From positions 16,722 through 80,721 of IMG/VR virus record IMGVR_UViG_3300037189_002988: 64,000 bases of DNA; one strand, 5' to 3'. Position 1 is the stretch's first letter, and each line of letters starts with the position of its first letter. Of this stretch, positions 1 to 8,152 are shown one piece after another. Below the pieces are notes generated by a model. It was not told the DNA's origin. It made no database searches and was given only the letters and a program-made list of their open reading frames with translations. Both the position numbers and the translations under genes were made by a program. The DNA is from a virus.

Positions 1-856
1 CACAGGAACAGTAGCAAGTGTTTCAGGTATTCAAGTTGGTCAAAGAGTTATTAGTGCAGATTTTCCAGATGGAACTTATGTTGCAGCAATTAGTGGAACA
101 ACATTAACATTTACTCAGGCATCAACTGCAACAAACCCTACAGGTGTACTATTTGCACCAATGGGTATGGCTAGTCCACAATCATTTACAATTTCTGCTA
201 CATCGCCAACAATGGTTGAATTAGCATTCCCATCATATTCATCTCAAATTTCACATTGGGGCACATCTGTAATTATGGATGGTAGATATGATGATGATAA
301 ATCTTTGGTATTTACATATGGACAAACAGCATTTACCACTATTGCATCAGGTGCTTCAAGAGCACTATTTTCAATTCGTGTAGCACCATCTGTAGATAAC
401 GGTATTGCTGCAAACTTTGGAACACGTGAACTTGTTAATAGAATGCAGTTAGTTCTTCGTGCTCTAGATGTTTCTACAAAAAGTGCCTCTGCAAACATGC
501 TTGTAACAGCAGTTCTTAATGGAACTCCAAGTTCTGCAACTGCATGGACAAATGCAATTAATAACGCTACAGGATTAGCAAATTCAAGTCTTGCACAAAT
601 TGCAAACTATGCAGCAGGATCAACAACAATTTCTGGTGGTGAAGTAACTGGAGGTTTCTTTGTTACTGGAACAACAAGCGTTGACTTAGAACGAGTTCGT
701 GATCTTGGAAATAGCATTCTTGGCGGCGGCGGTACAAATGCAAATACAAACATATATCCAGATGGACCAGATGTTCTTACAATTGTTGTAACAAATACTG
801 GTGCAGCAGCAGTAGATGTACTAGGAAGACTTTCTTGGACCGAAGCCCAGGCATAA
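1..856 (+). CDS. Tail-fibre-like structural protein, 5' end outside the window
   Basis: The reading frame is open from base 2 to the TAA at 854-856, so this is the C-terminal 284 or so codons of a larger gene; the first internal ATG (161) is unlikely to be its true start. The visible part is rich in Ser, Thr, Ala and Gly with alternating hydrophobic residues and no catalytic motif. Its first 50 residues (GIQVGQRVISADFPDGTYV followed by ISGTTLTFTQ) resemble small beta-sandwich units of phage fibres and echo the start of the protein at 12112-12756. It heads the run of adhesin genes. The exact role (fibre shaft or receptor-binding tip) cannot be told. Confidence 0.7.
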   Translation, partial: TGTVASVSGIQVGQRVISADFPDGTYVAAISGTTLTFTQASTATNPTGVLFAPMGMASPQSFTISATSPTMVELAFPSYSSQISHWGTSVIMDGRYDDDKSLVFTYGQTAFTTIASGASRALFSIRVAPSVDNGIAANFGTRELVNRMQLVLRALDVSTKSASANMLVTAVLNGTPSSATAWTNAINNATGLANSSLAQIANYAAGSTTISGGEVTGGFFVTGTTSVDLERVRDLGNSILGGGGTNANTNIYPDGPDVLTIVVTNTGAAAVDVLGRLSWTEAQA

Positions 857-865
857 GGGGCGGGT

Positions 866-1435
866 ATGGGATTAAATAAACTCAATCATCAATATGATTA
901 TGAATTAAACGTTCCTATATTATCATCAGGTAATAATTCAACTATTGTTAATAATACAATTGGTACTAATAATATATCTGGTGTAAGTAATATTTCTAGC
1001 CCCCCTGCAACTACAGCCTCAGCATCTTTTACAAATACAGTTGACATTACTGGAAGACTTGATGTATCTGAAATATCAGAAAGAATTACTGATGTAGTTG
1101 TAACCCCAAGTGGTCTTTGTTATACAAACTTTAATCTTTCTAGCATATTTTATTTATCAAATAGTCCAACATCAAATTTTGCAATGAATGTTGATAATGT
1201 TCCAACAACCAATTTAAAATCAAATGTAGCATCTTTAATAATTCCACAAGGTGCAACAGGCTACGGAGTTTCAACTTTTCAAATTAATGGAGTTACTCAA
1301 ACAATTAGATGGTTAGGTGGAACAGGACCAACTCCAACTAACGGTGCTGGAAGAATAGATATATATAACTTTACTATGATTAGAAGATCAAATTCTTGGA
1401 TAGTTATAGGTAACGCTAACCAAAATATTATTTAG
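866..1435 (+). CDS. Tail fibre module protein with a duplicated C-terminal beta domain
   Basis: 189 residues. A GGGGCGGG stretch lies just before the ATG, and the gene starts nine bases after its upstream neighbour. The first 90 residues are Asn/Ser/Thr-rich and low in complexity. The last 95 or so (NVPTTN, QTIRWLGGTGPTPT, SNSWIVIGN) match the C-terminal part of the protein at 8153-9085 closely enough to call them paralogs. Both copies are followed within about 10 bases by a glycine-rich adhesin gene, which suggests that this domain carries or docks the adhesin. No enzyme motif is visible. Assignment as a virion fibre component rests on composition and context. Confidence 0.65.
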   Translation: MGLNKLNHQYDYELNVPILSSGNNSTIVNNTIGTNNISGVSNISSPPATTASASFTNTVDITGRLDVSEISERITDVVVTPSGLCYTNFNLSSIFYLSNSPTSNFAMNVDNVPTTNLKSNVASLIIPQGATGYGVSTFQINGVTQTIRWLGGTGPTPTNGAGRIDIYNFTMIRRSNSWIVIGNANQNII

Positions 1436-1442
1436 GAGTTAT

Positions 1443-2195
1443 ATGCCAGCAACTAGTATATTATCTGGAAACTTTGGAGTAATTGGAAAAAGATCTGGTA
1501 GCGGTGGTGGATCTTTTAATGCATCTGGTGGAAATCAAACTATAGATAGTGGCGGATATAGAATTCATAAATTTACAGCAACTGGTTCATTTACTGCAGT
1601 TGGAACAAAGTCAATACAATGTTTTGTTTTGGCAGGTGGAGGACCAGGTTCTTTAGCAACAGGGTCAAATGGCGGTGGTGGAGGTGGTGCTGGAGGATTA
1701 ATTATTTCTTCTTTTAATAATGTAGGAACAAACGTATATACAATTACTGTTGGTGGTGCTGGTTCAAGTTCTTCAATTGATAGTATAAAAGTTGCACAAC
1801 CTGGTGGTGCTGGTGGAGCATTAAGTTCAAGCGGCACACCTGGACCATCTGGTGGCGGTGGAGGTGGATACGGAAGTGGTGCATTTGGTGGATACAATGA
1901 TGATCTTGATGCAGAAACATTTGGAAATGCAGGTGGAAATGGAAATTCTTCTGGTACACCATTAGGTGGTGGAGGAGGAGGTGCTGGTGGTCCTGGAGGA
2001 AATGCAAGTAGTTCGTTTGGTGGCTCTGGCGGATTAGCATACACATCATCATTTGATGGAACATCAAGAGAGTATGGTCGTGGTGGTGCTGGATTTAATG
2101 GATCAAATAGTGGAAATGCTGCTAACACTGGAAATGGTGGAACATATCTTAGTGCAGGCGGTAGTGGAATTGTAATGTTAAGATATGCAATTTAA
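1443..2195 (+). CDS. Glycine-rich adhesin-like tail tip protein, copy 1
   Basis: 250 residues. The N-terminal third holds a short beta region (YRIHKFTATGSF, residues 40-51) followed by long Gly-rich stretches with GGGGG and GGAGG runs. The protein ends in GGSGIVMLRYAI. The same plan, HKF/HTF motif then poly-Gly then SGIV-x-x-RY, recurs at 4054-4929, 9095-9874 and 13086-13832. Gly-rich domains of this kind occur in bacterial and phage surface proteins; in T-even phages, Gly-rich gp38 adhesins bind the receptor at the fibre tip. A host-recognition role is inferred from that analogy and from position. GGAG at 1436-1439 precedes the ATG. Confidence 0.7.
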   Translation: MPATSILSGNFGVIGKRSGSGGGSFNASGGNQTIDSGGYRIHKFTATGSFTAVGTKSIQCFVLAGGGPGSLATGSNGGGGGGAGGLIISSFNNVGTNVYTITVGGAGSSSSIDSIKVAQPGGAGGALSSSGTPGPSGGGGGGYGSGAFGGYNDDLDAETFGNAGGNGNSSGTPLGGGGGGAGGPGGNASSSFGGSGGLAYTSSFDGTSREYGRGGAGFNGSNSGNAANTGNGGTYLSAGGSGIVMLRYAI

Positions 2196-2208
2196 TAAAT
2201 TACTACAA

Positions 2209-2217
2209 TGCTATAAT
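2209..2217 (+). promoter_or_regulatory. Extended -10 promoter box (TGCTATAAT)
   Basis: TGCTATAAT lies in the gap between the first glycine-rich gene and the next fibre gene, 16 bases before the ATG at 2234. No convincing -35 element is seen. It belongs to a set of TGnTATAAT boxes at gene junctions in this genome. Confidence 0.5.
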
Positions 2218-2233
2218 TAAAAAGGTGAATTAA

Positions 2234-3718
2234 ATGACAAAACCAATGTATATTTGGGACGGATTATCTTGGCAACCAGCCGTTGATAATTTACTTGGAA
2301 CAACTGCAAAAGTTGTTTATCAAGCATCTGAGCCAGATATTGTAGAAATTGGTACTGTATGGGTAAATAGTGCTGCGTCTGCAGTTCCAGACTATACGGC
2401 CACAAGTGCAACTCAAATTGCATATAGCCCTTCAATTTATACTTCAGCAAGTGCAACTAATGTTCAATTAGGACTAGATTATTTAAGACTTAATCCTTTT
2501 GTTTACGTTACTTCTGTAACAAGACCAGGGTATCCAAATATTGGAATGGTTATATATGAAACAGATACTAAAAAAACATATATGTGGAATGGACTAAAGT
2601 GGGCAAATGTAAGTGATAGTGCTGCAATATATCAATCAGCAGACCCATCTATATCAGATCCATTTATAAACGTTGGAACGTTTTGGGTTGATTCAGACAA
2701 CGGTGTTTTAAAATATTTTAATGGTACATCTTTTGTTGAACCAGAATTTCTTGATTATTTAACATTATCTTCAGCATCGTCAACATACTTAACAAGATCT
2801 TCGGCATCGTCAACATACTTAACTCAATCTTCAGCATCCTCAACATATACCACCCCAGCACAAATAGCACAAGACTATTTATCTAAAGCCTCAGCATCAT
2901 CAACATACTTAACACAGTCTTCAGCGTCATCAACCTATCTAACTCAATTTGTTGCAAGCACTGATTACTTAACAATTGCAAACGCAACCAATAACTACCT
3001 TCCTAAAACTGCAAGCATGGCATTCACTAGGTGGAGAAAGACATATTCTGCTTCAGCAACTGCTATAACAGGCTCTGATGATAATCTATATAGTTTACAA
3101 TATAATCCAGGGTATGAACAAGTATTCATAAATGGAGTATTACTTGCTAATAATGAATATACTACTACTAACTCAAACTTAATTACTTTAAATCAACCAG
3201 TATTACCTAATGAAATTATAGATATATATGCATATCAAAATTCAACGAATGTTAATACATATACCCAGGGTCAAATAGACTCTAAATATAATGAGTATTC
3301 AAGATGGAGAAAAGCATTTTTATCAAGTGCTTCTGTAATTACAGGAATAGATGACCTTGGAAATACTTTAAACTATACCCCTGGATATGAACAAGTATAT
3401 TTAAATGGTATTTTATTAACTCCAATTATTGACTATACAAGACTAGCAAATACTGTTATAACATTGCCTACCTCAATAGTTTCTGGAGATATATTAGAAA
3501 TAGTTGGACTCAAACCATTTAATGTAGCAAGTCTTGATTTTGAGCCAAACATACCTTATGTATCAGCATCACCTACTTCTCCAGTACCTGGTACTTTATG
3601 GATTGACTCAACAACTATCACTTCACCCAAATTGAAAGTGTATAATGGAACTAAGTGGATCGCTGTCTCTGGTGGTGGAGGAGACTCTGGTTTCCATCCA
3701 TTCTTTGGAGCGTACTAA
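2234..3718 (+). CDS. Tail fibre protein with tandem peptide repeats and a duplicated domain
   Basis: 494 residues, ribosome site AAAGGTG. The N-terminal 165 residues contain short motifs repeated in other fibre genes here (YIWDGLSW, YMWNGLKW, KYFNGTSF), typical of small beta units that cap fibres. Residues about 178-240 are a repetitive stretch (SSASSTYLT units). Two consecutive copies of a roughly 90-residue domain follow, beginning RWRKTYSASA near residue 263 and RWRKAFLSSA near 355, each with GYEQV and NG-[IV]-LL motifs. The C-terminus again has YNGTKWIAV and then a Gly-rich tail. The next gene starts directly after its stop. A structural fibre role is likely; the binding target is unknown. 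Confidence 0.7.
   Translation: MTKPMYIWDGLSWQPAVDNLLGTTAKVVYQASEPDIVEIGTVWVNSAASAVPDYTATSATQIAYSPSIYTSASATNVQLGLDYLRLNPFVYVTSVTRPGYPNIGMVIYETDTKKTYMWNGLKWANVSDSAAIYQSADPSISDPFINVGTFWVDSDNGVLKYFNGTSFVEPEFLDYLTLSSASSTYLTRSSASSTYLTQSSASSTYTTPAQIAQDYLSKASASSTYLTQSSASSTYLTQFVASTDYLTIANATNNYLPKTASMAFTRWRKTYSASATAITGSDDNLYSLQYNPGYEQVFINGVLLANNEYTTTNSNLITLNQPVLPNEIIDIYAYQNSTNVNTYTQGQIDSKYNEYSRWRKAFLSSASVITGIDDLGNTLNYTPGYEQVYLNGILLTPIIDYTRLANTVITLPTSIVSGDILEIVGLKPFNVASLDFEPNIPYVSASPTSPVPGTLWIDSTTITSPKLKVYNGTKWIAVSGGGGDSGFHPFFGAY
2768..2950 (+). repeat. Tandem 30-base coding repeat in a fibre gene
   Basis: Five near-copies of a unit containing TCAGCATCGTCAACATA start near 2768, 2798, 2828, 2888 and 2918, with one interrupted position. 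They encode SSASSTYLT-type peptides, so this is a protein-coding repeat within the shaft region of the fibre gene. Confidence 0.8.
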
Positions 3719-4054
3719 ATGCCTAATGTTTATAAGTCACCAGCACAGGTAATACCTGTTGCAGAAACCTTAACAACTCTTTATTCTGTACCAGCAAGTA
3801 CTCAAACAGTTATATCAAATATACACGTTTGTAATCTTGGAACAACATCTGCATCAATAAGAATTGCAGTTAGACCACTTGGTGCACAGATTGCAAATCA
3901 ACACTACTTATTTTACGGACTAACAGTAACTGCTTATGATACTATTGAATTAGGTCATGGAATTACCATGGGTGCATCAGATGTATTATCAGTGCATGCA
4001 TCTAGTGGTAGTGTAAGTTTTACTTTATCATATGCCGAGGTGACTGCAGACTAA
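3719..4054 (+). CDS. Small beta-rich adhesin partner, copy 1
   Basis: 111 residues, starting immediately after the upstream stop and sharing one base (TAATG) with the downstream glycine-rich gene, so translation is probably coupled. It is clearly paralogous to the protein at 12757-13086: shared TTLYSVP/TTLYTVP, VCN, RIA-[VI]-RP, AN-x-HY and the closing DVLSVHAS-x-SVSF pattern. The alternating hydrophobic pattern predicts an all-beta fold. Because each copy lies directly before a glycine-rich adhesin, it may be a trimeric cap, chaperone or adaptor for that adhesin; this is inferred from linkage only. Confidence 0.65.
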   Translation: MPNVYKSPAQVIPVAETLTTLYSVPASTQTVISNIHVCNLGTTSASIRIAVRPLGAQIANQHYLFYGLTVTAYDTIELGHGITMGASDVLSVHASSGSVSFTLSYAEVTAD

Positions 4055-4929
4055 TGCCAATAAGTTCATTAAACTCAATTGCAAGAAATCCAAATGTTCA
4101 ATTATTAACTGCAAATGGAGGAAACTCATTTTCAGATATAGTTGTGGGGCAACAAACATTTAGAGTTCATACATTTTTATCATCATCAAATTTTACAATA
4201 ACTGCTGGACAAGGGGTTATTGAATATACTATTGTTGCTGGAGGTGGTGCTGGAGGTGGTGTTAATAACACAACTCCATCTGGCGGTGGAGGTGGTGCTG
4301 GAGGAATGTTGAGTGGTGTAACAAATATATTAGTTGCTGGAACTTATCCAGTTGTTGTTGGTTCAGGTGGACCAGCAAATAGTTATGTGGGAAACCCTGG
4401 AGGAAATTCAAGTTTTAACAACGTTACATGCTTTGGCGGTGGACAAGGTGGTGCTCATGGTGCAGATGGTGGATACCAAGGAGGATCTGGTGGAGGTGCT
4501 TCTCATTGGGGCCAAGGTGCTGCTGGTGTTGCTGGACAAGGATTTAGAGGTGGTAACGCTAATGCATCAAGTGGACATTTAGGTGGAGGCGGAGGCGGTG
4601 CTGGTGGTACTGGTGGAGACGCTAGCGGACAAGTTGCTGGAGCAGGCGGAAGTGGTGCTTCGACAACAATAACTGGAACTTCAATAACACACGCAGGTGG
4701 TGGTGGAGGTGGATCAGATAATCGTGGTTCATCAAATCAAGTAGGTGGTCCTGCAGGTTCAGGTGGTGGAGGAACTGGTGGAGGTGGTCCAAATAACTGG
4801 CAAGGTCAAGCAGCCCAAATAAATACTGGATCAGGCGGTGGCGGTGGTTCTGGTTGGACAAGTGGTGTTACAAGAACTGGTGGTAACGGCGGCAGTGGAA
4901 TAGTTTATATTCGCTATAGGATAGCCTAA
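4054..4929 (+). CDS. Glycine-rich adhesin-like tail tip protein, copy 2
   Basis: 291 residues, the longest of the four glycine-rich paralogs. It has the conserved N-terminal beta motif FRVHTFLSSSNF near residues 33-44, an AGGGAGGG start to the Gly-rich body, several asparagine, histidine and tryptophan residues interspersed between Gly runs (positions where receptor specificity could vary), and the family ending GGSGIVYIRYRIA. No signal peptide or catalytic motif. It is coupled to the preceding small beta protein by TAATG. Function as receptor-binding tip is inferred from the Gly-rich fold class and location. Confidence 0.7.
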   Translation: MPISSLNSIARNPNVQLLTANGGNSFSDIVVGQQTFRVHTFLSSSNFTITAGQGVIEYTIVAGGGAGGGVNNTTPSGGGGGAGGMLSGVTNILVAGTYPVVVGSGGPANSYVGNPGGNSSFNNVTCFGGGQGGAHGADGGYQGGSGGGASHWGQGAAGVAGQGFRGGNANASSGHLGGGGGGAGGTGGDASGQVAGAGGSGASTTITGTSITHAGGGGGGSDNRGSSNQVGGPAGSGGGGTGGGGPNNWQGQAAQINTGSGGGGGSGWTSGVTRTGGNGGSGIVYIRYRIA

Positions 4930-4930
4930 A

Positions 4931-5977
4931 ATGGGTAGAGCAAGAGATATTGCTAGTTTATTCACAACAAGTAGTGCATTAGCAACAGATAGTGAAGTTG
5001 CTTCTTTATATACCCCGCTATCTTCTCCAGTAACATCATATAAAAATAAATTAATTAATGGAGAATTTGATATTTGGCAAAGAGGAACTACCTTTAGTGC
5101 TGGTGGCTATACTGCAGATAGATGGCTTCTACAGGTAAACGGATCAGGTGCAACAAGGTCAGTATCTCAACAAACACTTACTCCAGGCTCTATAACTGGA
5201 TATGAATCAGCATTCTTTTTAAGATATAATCAGTCAGTTGCTGGTACTAGTGCTACGTTTAATATTATCGACCAAAGAATTGAAGATGTTAGAACTCTTG
5301 CAGGTCAAACTGTAACAGTATCATTTTGGGCTAAAGCAGATTCAACAAGAACTATCACCTCATCTATTCAACAAGTATTTGGAACTGGTGGGTCATCAGA
5401 AGTTGCTGGATTAGCAAGTGGTAACATAAACATTACAACATCTTGGACTAGATATTCTTATACTGGAACTTTATCAAGTATATCTGGAAAAACAATTGGT
5501 ACAGATAGTTATGCAGCATTTAGAATTAATTTTCCAATAAATGCTACATTTACCGTAGATATTTGGGGGGTACAAGTAGAAAATGGATCTATTGCTACTG
5601 AATTTGAACAAAGATTTATAGGTGATGAATTAAGAATGTGTCAAAGATATTATGAAAAATCTTATGCATTAACAACAAATCCAGGAACAATAAATGTTGG
5701 AATTACTGTAAATGGATTTAGCACATCTTCTGCTCAAAAGTGCATATTTCCTGGTCCTTGGAAAGTTCAAAAAAGAACAACTCCGTCAAACGTAATAGTA
5801 TATGACGAAGCAGGTAACTCAAATAGAATATCAACTTTAGATGCTGGCGGAACTGCTACAAACAATGTTGCTGTTGCAATTAGTATTTTTGATGATTCTT
5901 GTTTTCGTGCTTTAGGTTCAAATAATGGAACACAAGCAGGATATAAATATTCTTGGACCGCTGATGCAGAATTATAA
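4931..5977 (+). CDS. Tail fibre protein with carbohydrate-binding-like domain
   Basis: 348 residues, starting two bases after the previous stop. Residues 1-30 (ARDIASLFTT, ATDSEVAS) form a short anchoring segment also found in the next gene. From residue 38 the sequence NKLINGEFDIWQRG, then ADRWLL, FWAKA near 130 and VDIWGVQVE near 215 match the pattern of carbohydrate-binding jelly-roll domains common in phage and bacterial fibre proteins. The ELRMCQRYYEKS motif near 235 marks the start of a C-terminal domain frequently paired with this fold. A glycan-binding fibre is the best reading; the actual sugar is unknown. Confidence 0.7.
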   Translation: MGRARDIASLFTTSSALATDSEVASLYTPLSSPVTSYKNKLINGEFDIWQRGTTFSAGGYTADRWLLQVNGSGATRSVSQQTLTPGSITGYESAFFLRYNQSVAGTSATFNIIDQRIEDVRTLAGQTVTVSFWAKADSTRTITSSIQQVFGTGGSSEVAGLASGNINITTSWTRYSYTGTLSSISGKTIGTDSYAAFRINFPINATFTVDIWGVQVENGSIATEFEQRFIGDELRMCQRYYEKSYALTTNPGTINVGITVNGFSTSSAQKCIFPGPWKVQKRTTPSNVIVYDEAGNSNRISTLDAGGTATNNVAVAISIFDDSCFRALGSNNGTQAGYKYSWTADAEL

Positions 5978-5997
5978 AATGGAGGGTATAGAATAAT

Positions 5998-6522
5998 ATG
6001 GGTATAACAAGAGAAATGTCAAAGATCTTATCAACAAGTACTGCTATTACCACAGATGCAGAAATATCTGCATATAACTATTTATCACAAACATCTGCTA
6101 GTACAACATACGCTACAATTTCTAACTTTCCATCAAGTGCCTGGACATCTTTTAATCCTCAATTAGACCAGGGTACAACAAATATTAGTAAAACTATCAA
6201 CTATTGTAAATATATTAAGTTAGGTAAAACTGTTATTGCAAATGGATATATTGCAGTCACTGCAAATGGAACTGCAGGAGCAAACGTTACTTTAACCCTT
6301 CCATTACTAGCAGCAAGTGCTGGTCAGCCAATTGGTAGTTTTATAATTTATGGATCAAGTGGCAACGTAAACTTTGCTGGAACAGCCTGGGCTTTAACAA
6401 CAAGCCAAATGGCATTTAGATCAGATGCCTCTAACTTTGAATCATATTTTGGAAATCAACCAAATAGGGCTATAGTAAACATAGACTCAATTGCTTTTTC
6501 AATTGCCTATGAAGTGGCTTAA
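5998..6522 (+). CDS. Small tail fibre protein sharing an anchor with its upstream neighbour
   Basis: 174 residues. GGAGGG at 5981-5986 lies 11 bases before the ATG. The first 30 residues (MGITREMSKILSTSTAITTD) repeat the N-terminal pattern of the gene at 4931-5977, so both proteins probably attach to the same place on the tail. The rest is a beta-rich domain (YIKLGKTVIANGYIAVT, then VTLTLPLLAAS) like those seen in small C-terminal fibre domains. No enzymatic motif. Likely an alternative or additional fibre arm; the pairing argument is inference from the shared N-terminus. Confidence 0.6.
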   Translation: MGITREMSKILSTSTAITTDAEISAYNYLSQTSASTTYATISNFPSSAWTSFNPQLDQGTTNISKTINYCKYIKLGKTVIANGYIAVTANGTAGANVTLTLPLLAASAGQPIGSFIIYGSSGNVNFAGTAWALTTSQMAFRSDASNFESYFGNQPNRAIVNIDSIAFSIAYEVA

Positions 6523-6552
6523 TAGGATATAATATAACGAGGAGGTAGTAAA

Positions 6553-6921
6553 ATGGCACATTTTGCAGAATTAAATGAAGATAATATTGTTCAAAGAGTA
6601 ATTGTTGTTAATAATGAAGACTGTCTAGACGCTAATGGCGTTGAGTCAGAAGAAGTTGGTTCAGCATTTTGTCACAATTTATTAGGTGGCACCTGGAAAC
6701 AAACATCATATAGTGGTAGTTTTAGAAAAAACTATGCTGGTAATGGATATAAATATGATGCTGAAAAAGATGCTTTTATTTCACCAAAACCATTTAGTAA
6801 GTGGATTCTTAATGAAGATACTTGTCAGTGGGAACCACCAGTAGCATATCCAGATGATGATAAGTTTTATGTATGGAATGATAACAAAGGAGTATGGGAA
6901 GAGTCTGATCTTTCTAACTAA
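6553..6921 (+). CDS. Small fibre-associated protein (MAHFAEL type), copy 1
   Basis: 122 residues with a strong ribosome site (GAGGAGG). It belongs to a small-protein type often found next to tail fibres in T4-like cyanophages and other aquatic phages: N-terminal MAHFAEL and QRVIVVNNEDC, central GTWKQTSY and NYAGNGYKYD, then SKWILNEDTCQWEPP and a WNDNKGVWEE end. A shorter relative lies at 13832-14149. Its function is not settled in general; an accessory fibre subunit or assembly factor fits the location. A TATAAT at 6528-6533 lies before it but lacks the TG extension. Confidence 0.6.
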   Translation: MAHFAELNEDNIVQRVIVVNNEDCLDANGVESEEVGSAFCHNLLGGTWKQTSYSGSFRKNYAGNGYKYDAEKDAFISPKPFSKWILNEDTCQWEPPVAYPDDDKFYVWNDNKGVWEESDLSN

Positions 6922-7178
6922 TGCCTAACATATCAGCAAATTCTAGACCAGCACAAGTTTGGAATGGAACCGAATGGGTTCCAATTGCTGGCGTTCAACC
7001 AAACTATGAATTTGGTGCAGCAGATCCAACACATGCTGCAAAAGAAGGAACCGTCTACTTTAAATTAAGCGGGGAATTAAATGAAGTAGTAGGTTTATAT
7101 GTAGTTATTAATGGAACTTGGATAGAATTTAAGTCAGTATTTAATTTACAGAATGTAACATGGGGCGACCTTGCTTGA
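6921..7178 (+). CDS. Short tail-fibre-region protein of unknown role
   Basis: 85 residues, ATG overlapping the upstream stop by one base (TAATG). The sequence contains QVWNGTEWVPI near the N-terminus, the same short WNG-x-x-W unit found in the fibre proteins at 2234 and 12112, and a second TVYFKLSG, VVINGTWIEF repeat-like segment. It therefore looks like a free-standing copy of a small fibre cap domain. No other motif is recognisable. Confidence 0.5.
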   Translation: MPNISANSRPAQVWNGTEWVPIAGVQPNYEFGAADPTHAAKEGTVYFKLSGELNEVVGLYVVINGTWIEFKSVFNLQNVTWGDLA

Positions 7179-7181
7179 CAA

Positions 7182-7190
7182 TGATATAAT
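7182..7190 (+). promoter_or_regulatory. Extended -10 promoter box (TGATATAAT)
   Basis: TGATATAAT lies 16 bases before the ATG at 7207. A TTGACA at 7174-7179 is only five bases upstream of the hexamer, too close to act as its -35 element, so the box would work as an extended -10. Confidence 0.45.
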
Positions 7191-7206
7191 AAAAAGGGTG
7201 ATATAA

Positions 7207-7557
7207 ATGGCATTTCCAGCAACATATAATTTCAATTACTACCGTGGTGATAGTTACGAGTTCGTTATTTATCCAAAGAATGCTAATGGAACTGCATTTG
7301 ATTTATCATCTTACAATTCTAATTTATTTACAGTAGCAACAGATAGAGGTACTGGTGCAACTCTAGTAGGAACTGGTACAGTAACAAAGTCTGGCTCTAC
7401 AGCACTAATATGTAAAATAACTCCAACACTTGGAGATTTAATGTCTTTAGCAACATATGTTTATGATGTTCAAATTAATAATACAACAGCGTCAACTAAG
7501 TACACACTACTAACAGGAAACATCAGCGTAACACAAGACGTATCTGGCAGGGTATAA
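7207..7557 (+). CDS. LtfC/BppU-like N-terminal fibre attachment protein
   Basis: 116 residues; ribosome site AAGGGTGA. The sequence starts with NYYRGDSYEF, has FDLSSYNSNLF in the middle and ends with YVYDVQINN, YTLLTGNISVTQDVS. This order (RGD-x-x-x-F, DLS, YDVQ, LLTG-x-x-x-V-x-x-D) is the pattern of the small beta-sandwich domain at the N-terminus of lactococcal-type baseplate upper proteins and of LtfC-like proteins of actinophages, which bind fibres to the tail tip. It is encoded as a separate short protein and the next gene follows without a gap. Structural role fairly likely. Confidence 0.6.
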   Translation: MAFPATYNFNYYRGDSYEFVIYPKNANGTAFDLSSYNSNLFTVATDRGTGATLVGTGTVTKSGSTALICKITPTLGDLMSLATYVYDVQINNTTASTKYTLLTGNISVTQDVSGRV

Positions 7558-8133
7558 ATGGCAATTAACTCAGTAGTTCAAACTGATTCAATCACAGTGT
7601 TTGGTCCACCAGCAGCAATTGATGTTGCTTTAGACATTGGCCCATCTGGAGAAAGAGGAAGTTTAATATATTCTGGATCTGGTGATCCAAACATTAATAC
7701 AGGTGCATTTGTTAACGAAAGTCCAAAAGTAAGCGACCTATATGTTAGAACAGACGCTGGTGGAGACTATGGTGTTGTATACCAATATAATACAGTTCCT
7801 GGCGGTAATGAATGGCAATCAGTATTAAAGTTTCAGCCAATATTATTTAGTAAAATAGAAACATTAAATTTTGCTTCAGGTAGTGCAAGTGTTTCTATAC
7901 CACTAAGTGAAATTTATCAAGATGCACCAGCATCATTATTGGCAGAAAATATTTCAATTCAACTTACACCACAACACTCTGAGGCTATCGCACACTCAAT
8001 TTCAGCAAAGGCTTTAAGTGTATCTGGAACAAGGGCACTACTATTTACAGTCAAGGCAAAACAAATAGCGGGTAGTATAACTGATTTATCAGGCAATATA
8101 GCCTTTAACATATCTATTACTATCGTGTTATAA
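7558..8133 (+). CDS. Minor tail protein with LDIGPSGERGS motif
   Basis: 191 residues, starting directly after the upstream stop. Residues 22-36 contain ALDIGPSGERGS, a short collagen-like turn often seen after the N-terminal segment of minor tail proteins of actinophages. SDLYVRTD and VVYQYN resemble fibre cap units, and the C-terminal half (residues 90-190) is a beta-rich domain ending in FNISITIVL. Together with the LtfC-like gene before it, it probably forms the base of a fibre. Its stop codon overlaps a TGTTATAAT box. Confidence 0.55.
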   Translation: MAINSVVQTDSITVFGPPAAIDVALDIGPSGERGSLIYSGSGDPNINTGAFVNESPKVSDLYVRTDAGGDYGVVYQYNTVPGGNEWQSVLKFQPILFSKIETLNFASGSASVSIPLSEIYQDAPASLLAENISIQLTPQHSEAIAHSISAKALSVSGTRALLFTVKAKQIAGSITDLSGNIAFNISITIVL

Positions 8134-8134
8134 T
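8126..8134 (+). promoter_or_regulatory. Extended -10 promoter box (TGTTATAAT)
   Basis: TGTTATAAT spans the stop codon of the preceding gene and lies 18 bases before the ATG at 8153. No clear -35 element is seen. Confidence 0.45.
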
Positions 8135-8152
8135 TTAAGAAGGTGAAGCAAA

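Noticed and set aside
1565-2128. Long proline-rich minus-strand reading frame opposite the first glycine-rich gene
   Set aside because: It is the mirror of Gly codons (GGT/GGA read as ACC/TCC). It has no ribosome site, and equivalent frames oppose the other Gly-rich genes.
2768-2950. Regular repeats that could suggest a CRISPR array
   Set aside because: Units are contiguous with no unique spacers and encode SSASSTYLT peptides in frame.
7174-7190. TTGACA followed by TATAAT
   Set aside because: Only five bases separate the hexamers, so they cannot form a -35/-10 pair; only the extended -10 was kept.
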